Shown: in pieces, positions 5,589 to 6,415 of the stretch
Layout of the letters: each line of letters starts with the position of its first letter
Position numbering within the stretch: the stretch's first letter is position 1
Source of the DNA: Solirubrobacteraceae bacterium
GTDB taxonomy: Bacteria; Actinomycetota; Thermoleophilia; Solirubrobacterales; Solirubrobacteraceae
Assembly (NCBI GenBank): GCA_030038955.1
Contig: JASHQV010000334.1
Coordinates: 1-6,415, forward strand
Length of the DNA: 6,415 nucleotides
Direction: 5' to 3'
The notes under the pieces: model-generated
Told to the model about the DNA's origin: nothing
Databases searched by the model: none
What the model saw: only the letters and a program-made list of their open reading frames with translations
Made by a program: the position numbers and the translations under genes

Positions 5589-6191
5589 TCAGTCGGCCAC
5601 AAACGTCGCCAGCAGCTCGACGATCGCCGCGCCCACGTAGGCGCGACCAGCGACGAACACGGTTGGCGTCGTCACCACCCCGGCGCGGACGCCCGCGCGG
5701 AAGTCCCGCTGCACCCGCTCGAGCACCGCCGGCGCCCGCCGCTCGGCGTCGAACCGCTCGAGGTCGAGACCGAGCGCGGCGGCGCGCCGCCACAGGTGCG
5801 GGTCCTCGAGGTGGGCCTGGTCTCCGAACAGCGAGTCGTGCATCTCCCAGAAGCGGCCCTGCGCCGCCGCCGCCTCCGCCGCGCCCGCCGCCGCCCACGC
5901 CCGCGGGTGCGAGGAGCGCACCGGGAAGTGGCGGAACACGCGACGGATCGGCAGACCCGTCAGGCGCGCGTCAAGCGCGGCGCAGTACGGGCATTCGAAG
6001 TCCGCGTACTCGATCAGCAGCGGCCCGGCATCGGGCCCGCGGACGTGATCGTCCCGGCCCGGATCGGGCACCGGCGCCGATCCCAGCCCGGGAGCCGCCG
6101 CCGGCTCGCGCCCCGGCACCGATCCCAGCCCGGGAGTCGCCGCCGGCTCGCGCCCTGGCGCCGAGCCGAGGTCGCTCTCCCCAGCTCCCAC
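5589..6191 (-). CDS. DsbA-family (thioredoxin-fold) thiol oxidoreductase, CPYC active site
   Basis: This is a thiol-disulfide oxidoreductase of the DsbA-like, inserted-thioredoxin-fold type. The 200 residues begin with about 52 residues of Gly/Ala/Pro-rich linker containing a 14-residue repeat. Then comes LLIEYADFECPYCAALD with redox cysteines C67 and C70 (CPYC), and RRVFRHFPV. The helical insertion includes AAQGRFWEMHDSLF (109-122), common in DsbA_2/thioredoxin_4 proteins. The cis-proline loop is VTTPTVFV with P176. No signal peptide or membrane segment is visible, so a cytoplasmic location is likely, unlike classical DsbA. The start is GTG 6191-6189, supported by AGAGG six bases upstream. 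It follows the peroxiredoxin stop by 15 bases on the same strand, suggesting one mRNA and a role in thiol-redox balance, possibly reducing the peroxiredoxin; that partnership is inference. Confidence 0.92.
   Translation of the reverse strand: MGAGESDLGSAPGREPAATPGLGSVPGREPAAAPGLGSAPVPDPGRDDHVRGPDAGPLLIEYADFECPYCAALDARLTGLPIRRVFRHFPVRSSHPRAWAAAGAAEAAAAQGRFWEMHDSLFGDQAHLEDPHLWRRAAALGLDLERFDAERRAPAVLERVQRDFRAGVRAGVVTTPTVFVAGRAYVGAAIVELLATFVAD
6079..6162 (-). repeat. Two tandem 42-bp repeats in the DsbA-like gene
   Basis: The units 6079-6120 and 6121-6162 differ at three positions. They encode GREPAAAPGLGSAP and GREPAATPGLGSVP, and the preceding LGSAP suggests a remnant of a third unit. Because 42 is a multiple of three, copy-number change keeps the frame. 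The product is a flexible linker in front of the thioredoxin fold. Confidence 0.9.
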
Positions 6192-6197
6192 CGCTCG

Positions 6198-6202
6198 CCT
6201 CT
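6198..6202 (-). promoter_or_regulatory. Ribosome binding site for the GTG-started DsbA-like gene
   Basis: AGAGG on the minus strand lies six bases before GTG 6191-6189 and inside the 15-base gap after the peroxiredoxin stop. It decides the GTG start over any internal codon. Confidence 0.65.
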
Positions 6203-6206
6203 CAGC

Positions 6207-6415
6207 TCACGCAGCGGACGCGGCGGCGAGGGCGTCGAAGATCAGGTTGGCGCCTGGAAGGTCGCCTGGGGATGCGGCCTGGTAGCTCCATAGCACGCGG
6301 GCATCCGCCCCGACGATCACGAGCGCCCGCTGCGGGAAGCCGCCCGGGTGGTAGACCCCGAACGCGCGGCACGTCGCGCCCTTCGGCTCGAAGTCCGACA
6401 GCTGCTCGATCGCCA
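6207..6415 (-). CDS. Peroxiredoxin (AhpC/TSA family, AhpE/BCP-like), C-terminal part only
   Basis: The last 69 codons of a peroxiredoxin are visible; the N-terminus with the peroxidatic cysteine lies beyond the right edge. Peroxiredoxins reduce hydrogen peroxide and organic hydroperoxides using a cysteine recycled by thioredoxin-like partners. The readable part has LSDFEPKGATCRAFGVYHPG, then FPQRALVIVGADARVLWSYQ, then SPGDLPGANLIFDALAAA before TGA 6209-6207. The LSDF-x-P-x-GA-x-x-x-A-[FY]-GV pattern and the R-A/T-L/F-V-V strand resemble actinobacterial AhpE-type one-cysteine enzymes. A cysteine sits in GATCRAFG where such enzymes often have another small residue. The DsbA-like gene follows by 15 bases. 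Confidence 0.88.
   Translation of the reverse strand, partial: AIEQLSDFEPKGATCRAFGVYHPGGFPQRALVIVGADARVLWSYQAASPGDLPGANLIFDALAAASAA

Noticed and set aside
5505..6293. Plus-strand open frame opposite the DsbA-like gene
   Set aside because: Arg/Pro/His-rich and starts inside the intergenic palindrome; the minus-strand frame has the CPYC and cis-Pro motifs plus a ribosome binding site.

Overview
The window looks like chromosomal DNA of a high-GC actinobacterium. The strong G/C bias at third codon positions and the kinds of proteins present resemble soil Thermoleophilia / Solirubrobacterales (Conexibacter- or Solirubrobacter-like). That placement is an inference from protein style; no ribosomal RNA or other marker is present to confirm it. 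Coding density is high and no gap between genes exceeds 300 bases.

Layout. (1) 1-2033, minus strand: pnp, polynucleotide phosphorylase, complete at its N-terminus and cut by the left window edge inside the S1 domain. (2) 2034-2298: a 265-base divergent intergenic region. The pnp side holds a leader with a stem-loop flanked by two copies of a Shine-Dalgarno-like heptamer. The middle holds two GC-rich hairpins. The right side holds two similar operator-like inverted repeats bracketing a -10 hexamer. (3) 2299-4553, plus strand: a 14-TM DHA2/EmrB-QacA type drug-efflux transporter followed by a TetR-family repressor, probably one self-regulated operon. (4) 4527-5483, minus strand: a GTG-started protein with an AbiEi-like N-terminal winged-helix region and a C-terminal DUF559/Vsr-like nuclease-fold domain. 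Its 3' end overlaps the TetR gene tail to tail by 27 bases. (5) 5484-5588: a short intergenic region with two self-complementary GC-rich palindromes in inverted orientation, which probably terminate the upstream redox operon. (6) 5589-6415, minus strand: a peroxiredoxin (cut by the right edge) followed 15 bases later by a cytoplasmic DsbA-family thiol oxidoreductase with a CPYC active site and a repeat-built N-terminal extension.

How it works together. Three independent functional blocks are visible: RNA turnover (pnp); an inducible efflux pump with its own repressor and a probable double operator; and a thiol-redox pair in which the DsbA-like protein may serve, or share conditions with, the peroxiredoxin. 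The AbiEi/DUF559 protein stands alone with no recognisable toxin partner. No strong evidence of a wholly new system was found. The points most worth following are the tandem GGAC-N6-GTCC operators, the paired palindromes at 5507-5579, the pnp leader structure and the solitary AbiEi-DUF559 protein.
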